A stretch of 64,000 nucleotides of DNA from Streptomyces sp. GS7 (GTDB lineage: Bacteria > Actinomycetota > Actinomycetes > Streptomycetales > Streptomycetaceae). Location of the stretch: assembly GCF_009834125.1 (NCBI RefSeq), contig NZ_CP047146.1, positions 8,092,501 to 8,156,500 of the forward strand, read 5' to 3'. Of the stretch, positions 1 to 8,665 are shown piece after piece. The notes beneath the pieces were generated by a model, which saw only the letters and a program-made list of their open reading frames with translations, was not told the origin of the DNA and searched no databases. Every line of letters begins with the position of its first letter. Positions within the stretch are counted from its first letter, which is position 1. Made by a program: the position numbers and the translations under genes.

Positions 1-1192
1 GGGTCCAGGTGGCCGGGTCGTCGCCCTCGGCCTGGAAGACGTCGGTGTGCTGGAGCACCGCGCCGCCCGACAGCAGCTTGAGGTCACCGGGCTGGTGCGG
101 AAGACCGTCGACCTTGAGCACGCGGATGTTCTTCTTGCGGGCCAGGATCTCGACCGCGCCGTCCTCGTACGCCGGGGCCGCGATGACCTCGGTGAAGATC
201 TCCGCGACCTGCTCGGCGAGCGCGACGGTCACCGGGCGGTTCACCGCGATCACCCCGCCGTACGCCGACACCGGGTCGCAGGCGTGCGCCTTGCGGTGGG
301 CCTCGGCGACGTCCGCGCCGACGGCGATGCCGCAGGGGTTGGCGTGCTTGATGATCGCGACGCAGGGCTGCTCGTGGTCGTAGGCGGCGCGGCGGGCGGC
401 CTCGGTGTCCACGTAGTTGTTGAAGGACATCTCCTTGCCGTGCAGCTGCTCGGCGTTGGCGATGCCGCCCGGCTGGCCGTCCACGTAGAGGGCGGCGCCC
501 TGGTGCGGGTTCTCGCCGTAGCGCAGGGTGCTGCGGCGCTCCCAGGTCCCGCCGAGGAACTCGGGCAGCGCGGCGTCCGCCTCGGGCGCGTAGACGTTGG
601 TCATCCAGGAGGCGACGGCCACGTCGTAGGCGGCGGTGTGCTGGAACGCCTCGGCGGCCAGCCGCTTGCGGGCGGCCAGGTCGAAGCCGCCGCCCTGCAC
701 GGCCGCGAGAACGTCGGCGTACCGCTCGGGGCTGGTGACCACGGCGACCGAGGGGTGGTTCTTGGCGGCGGCGCGGACCATCGAGGGGCCGCCGATGTCG
801 ATCTGCTCGACGCACTCGTCGGGGGTGGCGCCGGAGGCGACGGTCTCGCGGAACGGGTAGAGGTTGACGACCACCAGGTCGAACGGCTCGACGCCGAGGT
901 CGGCCAGCTGCCGCCGGTGGTCCTCAAGGCGCAGGTCGGCGAGGATGCCGGCGTGGACCTTGGGGTGCAGGGTCTTGACCCGGCCGTCGAGGCACTCCGG
1001 GAAGCCGGTGAGCTCCTCGACCCTGGTGACCGGCACCCCGGTGGCGGCGATCTTCGCGGCCGTCGACCCGGTGGAGACGAGCTGGACGCCCGCCGCGTGC
1101 AGCCCCTGGGCCAGCTCCTCCAGCCCGGACTTGTCGTAGACGCTGACCAGAGCGCGGCGGATGGGCCGCTGCGTACCTTCGGTGGCGGTCAC
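1..1192 (-). CDS. purH: PurH, bifunctional AICAR formyltransferase / IMP cyclohydrolase (partial, C-terminus beyond left edge)
   Basis: Last two steps of de novo IMP synthesis: formylation of AICAR, then ring closure to IMP, in the cytoplasm. About 397 of roughly 520 residues are present. The N-terminal part is the MGS-like cyclohydrolase domain, with [11 protein letters not shown] near the start, STGSTA, and [10 protein letters not shown] around residue 65. The start of the transformylase domain follows. The GTG start at 1192 overlaps the purN stop (GTGA), so the two are translationally coupled, as is usual in Streptomyces. The reading frame stays open to position 1, so the stop codon lies outside the window. 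Confidence 0.96.
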   Translation of the reverse strand, partial: MTATEGTQRPIRRALVSVYDKSGLEELAQGLHAAGVQLVSTGSTAAKIAATGVPVTRVEELTGFPECLDGRVKTLHPKVHAGILADLRLEDHRRQLADLGVEPFDLVVVNLYPFRETVASGATPDECVEQIDIGGPSMVRAAAKNHPSVAVVTSPERYADVLAAVQGGGFDLAARKRLAAEAFQHTAAYDVAVASWMTNVYAPEADAALPEFLGGTWERRSTLRYGENPHQGAALYVDGQPGGIANAEQLHGKEMSFNNYVDTEAARRAAYDHEQPCVAIIKHANPCGIAVGADVAEAHRKAHACDPVSAYGGVIAVNRPVTVALAEQVAEIFTEVIAAPAYEDGAVEILARKKNIRVLKVDGLPHQPGDLKLLSGGAVLQHTDVFQAEGDDPATWT

Positions 1193-1833
1193 GAGATACG
1201 TACCTTTCGTCCCTCTATGCGGTAGCCGTGACGGGCCAGACGCCCCACGACCTCGACGAGCAGCGATCGCTCGACTTCCTTGATGCGCTCATGCAGCGCG
1301 GATTCATCGTCCTCGTCCCGGACCTCGACCACGCCCTGCGCGATGATCGGGCCGGTGTCGACGCCGTCGTCGACGAAGTGGACGGTGCAGCCGGTGACCT
1401 TCGCGCCGTACGCGAGCGCGTCGCGCACGCCGTGGGCACCGGGAAAGCTGGGCAGCAGCGCCGGGTGGGTGTTGACCGTCCGGCCGCCGAACCGGGCCAG
1501 GAACTCCTTGCCGAGGATCTTCATGAAGCCCGCCGAGACCACCAGGTCGGGGGCGTGCGCGGCGGTCGCCTCGGCGAGCGCCGCGTCCCACGCCGCCCGG
1601 TCCGCGTAGTCCTTGACCCGGCACACGAACGTCGGCAGCCCGGCCCGCTCGGCGCGCTCCAGACCGGCGATCCCGGTCCGGTCGGCGCCCACGGCCACGA
1701 TCTCGGCGCCGTACTCGGCCGCGCCCTGCGCGGCGACGGCGTCGAGCAGCGCCTGGAGGTTGGTGCCCGAACCGGAGACGAGGACCACGATCCGGGCCGG
1801 GGCGGGGCGATCGGGAAGAGAGGAGGGGGCCAC
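1189..1833 (-). CDS. purN: PurN, phosphoribosylglycinamide formyltransferase
   Basis: Transfers the formyl group of 10-formyl-THF to GAR in purine synthesis. The protein is 214 residues, the usual size. The phosphate loop GSGTNLQ is at 21-27. The catalytic triad can be placed at N121, H123 (in [12 protein letters not shown]) and D159 (in DDGVDTGPI), with the same N-x-H and H-to-D spacing as E. coli Asn106/His108/Asp144. First gene of a purN-purH unit, overlapping purH by 4 bp. The 14 residues before the first strand (IVVLVSGSG) are a short variable extension. Confidence 0.96.
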   Translation of the reverse strand: MAPSSLPDRPAPARIVVLVSGSGTNLQALLDAVAAQGAAEYGAEIVAVGADRTGIAGLERAERAGLPTFVCRVKDYADRAAWDAALAEATAAHAPDLVVSAGFMKILGKEFLARFGGRTVNTHPALLPSFPGAHGVRDALAYGAKVTGCTVHFVDDGVDTGPIIAQGVVEVRDEDDESALHERIKEVERSLLVEVVGRLARHGYRIEGRKVRIS

Positions 1834-2104
1834 GATGGGGGTCTTTCTCGCGGTCGTAAGGGCGGGTCTTGAGGTGCGATGTAGGAGTTGTACGGTCGCA
1901 CAAAGCGAGGGGTCGCGTGAATACGGGGAACCCTACGAACGAGCCGACCGTCAGCAACGATACCGGCACACCGAGCGGCCCCCGCGGGACGGGGGCGGGC
2001 ACGGGAGGTAGCGTCGGGCGGGAGAACGCACGCAGTTCATGGTGACCGTCCCCCCGGCCGACCCGCCGGACGGACGCCCGAGACAAGGGGAAGACGCACT
2101 CCAG

Positions 2105-3013
2105 ATGCCGGACCGACGCCGCCGCGCGGCTCTCCTCCTCCCTGCCCCGGCGACCGCTGGGAGGGGACCCCAGACCGCCACCGCCCGTGGAGCGGTCCTG
2201 CTGCCGCGTGAGCGCAAGTCGTCGTCCTCCCCGGACTCGCCGTCCGCCGGTACGCCCGGCTCCGCCGGCACCCCCGCCCCCAAGGGATCCCCCGCCCCCG
2301 ACCGGGACAACCCCTTCGCCCCGCCGCCCGCCGGCACCCCCGACCAGGAGTGGCACCCCCGCACCCCGGCCGGGCACGGGCAGGCCGACGGCGACGGCAA
2401 CGGCGGCGGCGACCAGGAACAGCAGGACGGGCCCCCGGCCTGGGGCAGTCAGTGGAGCAGCCGCCAACCGGGCCGGCAGAGCGGCGAGTTCGGCAGCCGT
2501 CCGGGCCGCGGCGGCCCGCAGGGCGGCGGCCAGGGCGGGCCCGGCACCCCGGGCGGCCTGCGCTGGGACCCCACCGACCCGGTCCAGCGCCGGGCGCGCT
2601 ACGCCCTCCTCTCCGGCATGTGGGCGTTCTTCTTCGTGCTGTTCAGCCTGCCCGAGGTCGCACTGCTGCTGGGCTCGCTGTCCCTGTACTGGGGCATCAG
2701 CTCGCTGCGCGGCAAGCCCGACCCGGCGAAGGCGCGGGCCGCGGCGGCCACCGCGGCCATAGAGGGCCGCCCCTCCCCCGCCGGCCCGCCCCCCGCACCG
2801 GGCTCCACCCGCCCGCAGACCACCGCGGCGATCGCCGGCCTGGTGACCGCCTCGCTGGCGCTGATGATGGTGGCCGCGACCTTCACCGTCCAGATCGTCT
2901 ACCGCGACTACTTCTCCTGCGTGAACGACGCCCTGACCCAGTCGGCCAGCAAGTCCTGCGAGAACCTCCTCCCGCCGCAGCTGCGACCGCTGCTCGCCCA
3001 ACAGCAGCAGTAG
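2105..3013 (+). CDS. Proline/glycine-rich membrane protein of unknown function
   Basis: No function recognised. The first about 180 residues are Pro/Gly/Gln-rich and probably disordered. Two or three hydrophobic segments follow: ALLSGMWAFFFVLFSLPEVALLLGSLSLYWGI and, after a Pro-rich linker, AIAGLVTASLALMMVAATFTVQIVY. The C-terminus is short and polar, ending in a Gln run. The frame is open from 2039, but the first codons look non-coding; ATG 2105 follows AAGGGGAAG at rather long spacing (14 bp), so the start is uncertain. It converges on the DUF6350 gene, with only 27 bp between the stops. Confidence 0.7.
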   Translation: MPDRRRRAALLLPAPATAGRGPQTATARGAVLLPRERKSSSSPDSPSAGTPGSAGTPAPKGSPAPDRDNPFAPPPAGTPDQEWHPRTPAGHGQADGDGNGGGDQEQQDGPPAWGSQWSSRQPGRQSGEFGSRPGRGGPQGGGQGGPGTPGGLRWDPTDPVQRRARYALLSGMWAFFFVLFSLPEVALLLGSLSLYWGISSLRGKPDPAKARAAAATAAIEGRPSPAGPPPAPGSTRPQTTAAIAGLVTASLALMMVAATFTVQIVYRDYFSCVNDALTQSASKSCENLLPPQLRPLLAQQQQ

Positions 3014-3040
3014 GCACAGGCCCCGACGGGGCGTCCGCCG

Positions 3041-4705
3041 TCAGCGCTCCCGCCCTCCGTCGGAGACCGGTACACCGTCGGAGAGCGGTGCGTCGCCGGA
3101 GACCGGTAGTCCGTCCGAGAGCGGTACGTCGTCGGAGACCAGTGCACCGTCAGAGAGGGGTGCGTCGCCGGAGACCGGTACGCCGTCAGAGAGCGGTGCG
3201 TCGCCGGAGACCGGTAGACCGTCAGAGACCGTTACGGCTTCGGAGACCGTTACGGCTTCGGCCGCCGGGGTCCGGCGGCGGCGGAGGGGGAGGCGGGGCA
3301 GGGCAGGGCGGGGTACGTAGCGGCGGATGCTGATCCGGCCGGCCGCCGCGCGGCGGTCGGTGTGCCGGTGCCAGGCGCGCAGCACCAGCGCGCCCGGGAC
3401 GCCGAGGAGCGCCGTCCAGCCCGCCGCCGCCAGGCCCGTGAGCCACCAGCTCGGGCCGAAGGCGGCCAGCGCGCCGTTGCCCATCGCACCGCCGGAGAGT
3501 CCGGCCAGCACCGCCAGCACCGCGCCGCAGAGCGCCGCCGCCAGGGCCGCCACCTTCACGGTCGCCCAGCACGCCCGGTGCCCGTCCGGGGCCGCGTACC
3601 GGGCGAGCATCGCGCCGGCGGCCACCGGCACCACCGCCGCCGCCCAGGTCAGCGGGGTTCCCGGGCCCGGGTCCGGCAGGCCGCTGAGGAGCGGGAAGGG
3701 CGGCAGCGCGGGGTGCGCGGAGGTGCCCAGCGGCCCGACCGCGCTGCCCGCGCCGAGCGTGAAGCCGGGCCCCAGCCCGTAGGCGGCGCCCCAGACGGCC
3801 GCGTTGGGCAGGAGTGTGAGGCAGAGCAGCAGCACCGTGCAGCGCCCGGCCCAGTCCGGCGCGAGCTGGAGCAGGTCCCGGCAGAGCCGATGAGGGTGCA
3901 CGGCGAGCCCGAGGAGGGTGAGGAGGACTCCGGCGGCGAGCAGCGCGACGGTGGCGGCCGCTCCCGCCCGGCAGGCGGCGAGGGCGGTCCGGGGAGCGGG
4001 GACGAGGGCGGGGAGCACGGTGGTCCGCAGGGCGGTGGCGGCGGTCCGGGCGGCGGTGGCGAGCCGGGAGCCGGAGGAGGGGGCGCCGGCGCCGGACGGT
4101 GGGGCCAGGGCGTGCCGGATCCGGGGCGGCAGCAGGGCGGCGGCGCCCCGGCCGAGGGTGTGCCAGGCGGTGCCGGCGAAGGTCGCGACCGCGGTGCCCG
4201 GGACGAAGAGCAGCGCGCCGATCGGGTCGGCGGACAGCCGGCCGGTCGAGGTGTAGAGCAGCGCACCGGCCGCGACCAGCAGGTAACCGGCGAGCAGCGC
4301 ACCGAGCAGGGTGCGCGGCGAGATCGCCGGGTCGGGGCCGGGCGCCGGGTCGGCATCGTCGTCGGACGCGGTGGCCAGGGTGTGCCGGGCGGACCGGTGG
4401 AGCAGCCAGACCGGGAGCACCGCGAGCAGCAGCGGCGGCACCCCGATCGGTGCTTCGTCGCGGAGGAGGCCGCCGCCGTGCGCCATGAACCACAGGTCGG
4501 CGGCGAGGTGCAGAGATCGGGACGGGCCGCTGTCGGGGTACGGGGAGGCGACCCAGAGGAGCAGGACGGCGACCGCGAAGGCTCCCAGGCCGAGGCCGGC
4601 GGCGGTCACCCCGCCGACGAACGCGGCGCCGATCGCGGAGGATCGCTGTGCGGCGGTGCGGCCGTGCGAGGACAACGCGGGACCGCGATCGATCGGCTGG
4701 CTCAC
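3041..4705 (-). CDS. DUF6350 family polytopic membrane protein (annotated 'cell division protein PerM' in streptomycetes)
   Basis: The protein is 554 residues with about ten hydrophobic segments separated by Ala/Pro/Gly-rich loops, matching the DUF6350 membrane family that sits between sucCD and purN in Streptomyces. The biochemical role is unknown; the 'PerM/cell division' label is by homology only. Translation starts at GTG 4705, in a 98-bp gap divergent from the sigma-like gene. The last about 70 residues are a hexapeptide repeat of the form S-D/G-G/D-x-P-V/L (for example [18 protein letters not shown]) repeated about 11 times. This should be a cytoplasmic or surface tail and is probably length-variable between strains. 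Confidence 0.85.
   Translation of the reverse strand: MSQPIDRGPALSSHGRTAAQRSSAIGAAFVGGVTAAGLGLGAFAVAVLLLWVASPYPDSGPSRSLHLAADLWFMAHGGGLLRDEAPIGVPPLLLAVLPVWLLHRSARHTLATASDDDADPAPGPDPAISPRTLLGALLAGYLLVAAGALLYTSTGRLSADPIGALLFVPGTAVATFAGTAWHTLGRGAAALLPPRIRHALAPPSGAGAPSSGSRLATAARTAATALRTTVLPALVPAPRTALAACRAGAAATVALLAAGVLLTLLGLAVHPHRLCRDLLQLAPDWAGRCTVLLLCLTLLPNAAVWGAAYGLGPGFTLGAGSAVGPLGTSAHPALPPFPLLSGLPDPGPGTPLTWAAAVVPVAAGAMLARYAAPDGHRACWATVKVAALAAALCGAVLAVLAGLSGGAMGNGALAAFGPSWWLTGLAAAGWTALLGVPGALVLRAWHRHTDRRAAAGRISIRRYVPRPALPRLPLRRRRTPAAEAVTVSEAVTVSDGLPVSGDAPLSDGVPVSGDAPLSDGALVSDDVPLSDGLPVSGDAPLSDGVPVSDGGRER
3053..3260 (-). repeat. 18-bp tandem repeat encoding hexapeptide tail of the DUF6350 protein
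   Basis: About eleven diverged 18-bp units. Read on the plus strand they alternate forms such as ggagaccggtacaccgtc and ggagagcggtgcgtcgcc. All copies keep the reading frame. Confidence 0.85.
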
Positions 4706-4803
4706 ACCGTCATGCTGCCAACAACACCCGTTTCATCCACGTACTGGGCATTTGCCCGACGTGTCGCGCGGGATCCACCGGCACCCGTTTTCACACTGCT
4801 CCT

Positions 4804-5712
4804 ATGACACAGCGCGACCGGCGGCACCTCGCCCCCGTCCCCGACACCACGTCAGAAACCAGCGGGGACACCAAGCCTGATGGACCGTCAGCAGCCTTCG
4901 ACGCGCTCTACGACGGTCATGCCGGGCCCCTGACCCAGCAGGCGTACCTGCTCACCGGACGGGCCCGGCTCGCCCGCCGGGCCGTCGAGCGGGCCTTCCA
5001 GACGGCCTGGCAGCGGTGGCCGGAGGTAGCGGTCGACGCGGATCCGGTGGGCTGGGTGCGAGCCGCCGCCCACGACCACGCGCTCGCCCCCTGGCGGCGG
5101 CTGCGGCCGCGGGCCGCTGAGCGCCCCCGGCCCGAGACGCCCGCACCGCCGCCCCTCCCGCCCGAGGACCGGGCACTGCTGGAGACGGTGCTGGCGCTGC
5201 CCGCCCCGTACCGCCGCACCCTGCTGCTGCACGACGGGGTCGGGCTCGGGCTGGACGAGACCGCGGCGGAGGTGGAGGCCAGCATCCCGGCGGCGACCGG
5301 GCGGCTGACCCACGCCCGCGAGTACCTCGCCGAGCGGCTGCCGGAACTGGGGCTCAGGGAGCTGCCGCCGGGGCGCCAGGGCGCGGTGCTGCACAACCGG
5401 CTGGCCGCGCTGACCGCGTCCCGGCCGGTGGCGCCGCCGCCCGCGCGGACCGTACGGGAGAGCAGCGAGCGGCGCACCCGGCGGACCACCCGCGCGGGCT
5501 TCGGGGTGACCGGGCTGCTGGCGCTGACCGCGGTGTCGGTGGCCATCACCTCGCCGGGCGGCCACGCCCCGCCGCCGGAGCGCTCCGTGGCGGCCTCGCC
5601 GACCCGGGAGGTACGGCAGGCCCGGCCGGAGCACCGGGCGGCACCGGACCGGGGTGCCGCGCACCGCGCGCGGCACCCCGGCGCCCGCCTCACCCCGGAC
5701 GTCCTGCGCTGA
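4804..5712 (+). CDS. Sigma-70-family-like regulator with C-terminal membrane segment
   Basis: The protein is 302 residues from ATG 4804. Residues about 35-110 resemble sigma region 2 (YLLTGRARLARRAVERAFQTAW, then WVRAAAHDHAL). Residues about 120-180 resemble a region-4 helix-turn-helix (LPAPYRRTLLLHDGVGLGLDETAAEVEASIPA). An Arg-rich stretch and one hydrophobic helix (GFGVTGLLALTAVSVAIT) follow, then an Arg/Pro-rich tail. The family is that of degenerate ECF-like proteins in streptomycetes, and I cannot say whether it binds core RNA polymerase. The membrane helix suggests a tethered regulator. It is divergent from the DUF6350 gene and convergent with sucD across a strong hairpin. Confidence 0.75.
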   Translation: MTQRDRRHLAPVPDTTSETSGDTKPDGPSAAFDALYDGHAGPLTQQAYLLTGRARLARRAVERAFQTAWQRWPEVAVDADPVGWVRAAAHDHALAPWRRLRPRAAERPRPETPAPPPLPPEDRALLETVLALPAPYRRTLLLHDGVGLGLDETAAEVEASIPAATGRLTHAREYLAERLPELGLRELPPGRQGAVLHNRLAALTASRPVAPPPARTVRESSERRTRRTTRAGFGVTGLLALTAVSVAITSPGGHAPPPERSVAASPTREVRQARPEHRAAPDRGAAHRARHPGARLTPDVLR

Positions 5713-5730
5713 ACCACCGCCCGCAGGCGC

Positions 5731-5776
5731 GACGGCCGTGGGCCCGCACCCCTGGGGGTACGGGCCCACGGCCGTC
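5731..5776. terminator. Bidirectional hairpin terminator between sigma-like gene and sucD
   Basis: A perfect 16-bp inverted repeat, GACGGCCGTGGGCCCG at 5731-5746 and its complement at 5761-5776, with a further short stem in the 14-nt loop. It lies between the convergent stops at 5712 and 5804. There is no U-tract, which is usual in Streptomyces. Confidence 0.85.
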
Positions 5777-5803
5777 ACATCGGCGGTGCCGCCTCGGGAG
5801 CCG

Positions 5804-6688
5804 TCAGCCGCCGAGGATCTCGCGGGCCAGCAGCGCGGTCTCGGACGGGGTCTTGCCGACCTTCACGCCCGCGGCCTCCAGGGCCTCCTTCTTCGCCTGG
5901 GCGGTGCCGGACGAGCCGGACACGATGGCGCCGGCGTGGCCCATCGTCTTGCCCTCGGGCGCGGTGAAGCCCGCGACGTAGCCGACGACCGGCTTGGTGA
6001 CGTTGGCCTTGATGTAGTCGGCCGCACGCTCCTCGGCGTCGCCGCCGATCTCGCCGATCATCACGATCAGGTCGGTGTCGGGGTCGGCCTGGAACGCCTC
6101 CAGGGCGTCGATGTGCGTGGTGCCGATGACCGGGTCGCCACCGATGCCGACGGCCGAGGAGAAGCCGATGTCACGCAGCTCGTACATCATCTGGTAGGTC
6201 AGCGTGCCGGACTTCGACACCAGACCGATGCGGCCGGGCTTGGTGATGTCGCCCGGGATGATGCCGGCGTTGGACTGGCCGGGGGTGATCAGGCCGGGGC
6301 AGTTCGGGCCGATGATGCGGGTCTTGTTGCCCTTGGCCTTCGCGTACGCCCAGAAGGCGGCGGAGTCGTGCACCGCGATGCCCTCGGTGATGACGACGGC
6401 CAGCGGGATCTCGGCGTCGATCGCCTCGACGACGGCGGCCTTGGCGAAGGCCGGCGGGACGAAGAGGACGGAGACGTTGGCGCCCGTCTTCTCCATCGCC
6501 TCCTTGACGGAGCCGAAGACCGGGACGGCGTTGCCGTCGAAGTCGACCTCGGTGCCCGCCTTGCGCGGGTTGACGCCGCCGACGATGTTGGTGCCGTCAC
6601 CGAGCATCAGCTTGGTGTGCTTCATGCCGGTGGCACCGGTCATCCCCTGGACGATGACCTTGCTGTCCTTGGTGAGGAAGATAGCCAT
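5804..6688 (-). CDS. sucD: Succinyl-CoA synthetase (ADP-forming) alpha subunit
   Basis: Catalyses the TCA-cycle step succinyl-CoA + ADP/GDP + Pi to succinate + NTP together with SucC. The 294-residue length is typical. The CoA-binding Rossmann domain is at about 1-125 ([14 protein letters not shown]) and the ligase domain follows. The phosphohistidine is H251 in [11 protein letters not shown]. It sits 21 bp downstream of sucC in the same operon. Confidence 0.97.
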   Translation of the reverse strand: MAIFLTKDSKVIVQGMTGATGMKHTKLMLGDGTNIVGGVNPRKAGTEVDFDGNAVPVFGSVKEAMEKTGANVSVLFVPPAFAKAAVVEAIDAEIPLAVVITEGIAVHDSAAFWAYAKAKGNKTRIIGPNCPGLITPGQSNAGIIPGDITKPGRIGLVSKSGTLTYQMMYELRDIGFSSAVGIGGDPVIGTTHIDALEAFQADPDTDLIVMIGEIGGDAEERAADYIKANVTKPVVGYVAGFTAPEGKTMGHAGAIVSGSSGTAQAKKEALEAAGVKVGKTPSETALLAREILGG

Positions 6689-6709
6689 GGTTGTTGGAGT
6701 CCTCGTCCC

Positions 6710-7888
6710 TTACTTGGCCGCGGCCAGCTCGGCGGCCTTGTCGGCCGCACCGTCCATCGTGTCCACACGCTGCACCAGCGGGTGGTTGGCGTCCGAGAGG
6801 ATCTTGCGACCCAGCTCCGCGTTGTTGCCGTCGAGGCGGACGACCAGCGGCTTGGTGACGTTCTCGCCCTTGGACTTCAGGAGCTCCAGGGCCTGCACGA
6901 TGCCGTTGGCGACCTCGTCGCACGCGGTGATACCGCCGAAGACATTGACGAACACGGACTTCACGTCCGGGTCGCCGAGGATGATCTCCAGGCCGTTCGC
7001 CATGACCTCGGCGGAGGCGCCGCCGCCGATGTCGAGGAAGTTGGCGGGCTTGACGCCGCCGTGGTTCTCGCCGGCGTAGGCGACGACGTCCAGGGTGCTC
7101 ATGACGAGACCCGCGCCGTTGCCGATGATGCCGACCTGGCCGTCGAGCTTGACGTAGTTCAGGCCCTTGGCCTTGGCGGCGGCCTCCAGCGGGTTGGCCG
7201 CGGCCTTGTCCTCCAGGGCCGCGTGCTCCGCCTGGCGGAACTCGGCGTTCTCGTCGAGGGAGACCTTGCCGTCGAGCGCGATGACGCGGCCGTCGGCGAC
7301 CTTGGCCAGCGGGTTGACCTCGACGAGGAGGGCGTCCTCCTTGATGAAGGTCTCCCACAGGGTCACCATGATCTCGGCGACCTGCTCGGCGACGTCGGCC
7401 GGGAACTGCGCCTGCGCCACGATCTCGCGGGCCTTCTCGATCGAGACGCCCTCGTTGGCGTCGACCGGGACCTTCGCGAGCTTCTCGGGCGTCTTCGCCG
7501 CGACTTCCTCGATCTCCACGCCGCCCTCGACCGAGGCCATGGCCAGGAAGGTGCGGTTGGTGCGGTCGAGGAGGTACGAGACGTAGTACTCGTCGGCGAT
7601 CTCCGGAGCCGTCTCCGCGATCATCACCTTGTGGACCGTGTGGCCCTTGATGTCCATGCCGAGGATGTCCGTCGCGCGGGCGACGGCCTCGTCCGCCGAG
7701 GCGGCCAGCTTCACGCCGCCGGCCTTGCCGCGGCCGCCGACCTTCACCTGCGCCTTGACGACCGACTTGCCGCCAAGGCGCTCGGTCGCCGCGCGGGCCC
7801 CCTCAGGCGTGTCGATGACTTCACCGGCCAGCACCGGTACACCGTGCTTGGCGAAGAGGTCCCTCGCCTGGTACTCGAACAGGTCCAC
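6710..7888 (-). CDS. sucC: Succinyl-CoA synthetase (ADP-forming) beta subunit
   Basis: ATP-grasp subunit that supplies the nucleotide site to SucD. It is 392 residues with a GTG start at 7888 ([18 protein letters not shown]). The ATP-grasp fold runs through about 230, and the C-terminal ligase domain includes [10 protein letters not shown] and [10 protein letters not shown] ribosome-binding site AAGGGACGGA precedes the start. It is first gene of sucC-sucD. A perfect match to the Streptomyces Crp consensus lies 82 bp upstream, so cAMP-Crp control is possible. Confidence 0.97.
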   Translation of the reverse strand: MDLFEYQARDLFAKHGVPVLAGEVIDTPEGARAATERLGGKSVVKAQVKVGGRGKAGGVKLAASADEAVARATDILGMDIKGHTVHKVMIAETAPEIADEYYVSYLLDRTNRTFLAMASVEGGVEIEEVAAKTPEKLAKVPVDANEGVSIEKAREIVAQAQFPADVAEQVAEIMVTLWETFIKEDALLVEVNPLAKVADGRVIALDGKVSLDENAEFRQAEHAALEDKAAANPLEAAAKAKGLNYVKLDGQVGIIGNGAGLVMSTLDVVAYAGENHGGVKPANFLDIGGGASAEVMANGLEIILGDPDVKSVFVNVFGGITACDEVANGIVQALELLKSKGENVTKPLVVRLDGNNAELGRKILSDANHPLVQRVDTMDGAADKAAELAAAK

Positions 7889-7969
7889 GCGCGTCCGTCC
7901 CTTGTCTTCTCAGAATCGCCGTAGTGATCGCGGTTCGTTGTCTGCGATGGGCGTGCCGCGAAGGGCAAC

Positions 7970-7985
7970 GTGACGGCGCTGTCAC
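7970..7985. promoter_or_regulatory. Candidate Crp operator upstream of sucC
   Basis: GTGACGGCGCTGTCAC fits the reported Streptomyces Crp motif GTGNCN6GNCAC at every fixed position and is a near-perfect palindrome. It lies 82 bp upstream of the sucC start. No protein-binding evidence is available from sequence alone. Confidence 0.45.
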
Positions 7986-8348
7986 AGGGGAGGCGTATAC
8001 ACGGAGTCCGGATACGCGGCATGTCCGTCTCGCAGGTTATCGCCGCAGGACGCGCGGCCCTAAATCGCAGATCACACTCCGGCGGTGATTACGGTCACAG
8101 ATCTTTAAGCCAAGTTAGCTCTCCGTCGCATTTCCGCATGCCGCCGACGGGGTGCGGGACATATTCCGCCGGTCGCCGGCCACGGCGCGGCGGTCGTGTC
8201 GCCATCCGCCGTGCACTCCGATGCCGTGCGCCGTTCGCGCGCGGGGGCGGCGGCACCCGGGCGCCCCGTCCGGCGCGGTTCCGGTTCCGGGTATGCGGGA
8301 ATCCGCTTGGAGAGAAGGTGCGCAAGGGCCGCACAACACCTCCGCACA

Positions 8349-8373
8349 GGGTGTCCGGAACACCCCCTTGACC
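8349..8373 (+). promoter_or_regulatory. Inverted repeat plus TTGACC, possible eCIS promoter/operator
   Basis: The 6-5-6 inverted repeat GGGTGTCCGGAACACCC abuts a TTGACC sequence about 290 bp upstream of the sheath gene. It could be a repressor site over a -35 box. The assignment is weak because no -10 match is visible. Confidence 0.25.
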
Positions 8374-8665
8374 CCTCAACTCCCCACAGCGGAGACTGCG
8401 TTGCGCACTTATGCATCAGGAGTCACAAGCCGGAGTCGCGCTTCGGGCTTGGTCCCGTGCAGGTCGGTCGGCAGATCGTTCCGCACGGGTGCAGACGGGG
8501 GAACTTGATGGGTGCTGGGGGATGCACGACCGCTGCGGAGCTGACCGGTCGCGGCCGTGGGCCCTTCCGCACCCGCCTTCCCTCCCCCTTCTTCCCACCA
8601 TCCCTCCCGGCGTTCTCGATTTCTTGGTGTCCTCACACTCGGTGCCCAAGGGGATTGGAGGGGGA

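Larger units (their letters stand above)
7889..8665. other. Intergenic divergent promoter region between sucC and the eCIS operon
   Basis: A 777-bp gap with no convincing gene; the open frames in it lack a plausible start or ribosome site. It contains the candidate Crp palindrome near sucC. Nearer the eCIS side is an inverted repeat, GGGTGT-CCGGA-ACACCC (8349-8365), directly followed by a TTGACC hexamer (8368-8373) that could be a -35 element. No good -10 element can be named. Confidence 0.6.

Noticed and set aside
8411..8665. Upstream extension of the sheath gene to 8411
   Set aside because: The extra codons read as low-quality coding sequence, whereas GGAGGGGGA precedes ATG 8666 and the protein then begins at the conserved sheath N-terminus.
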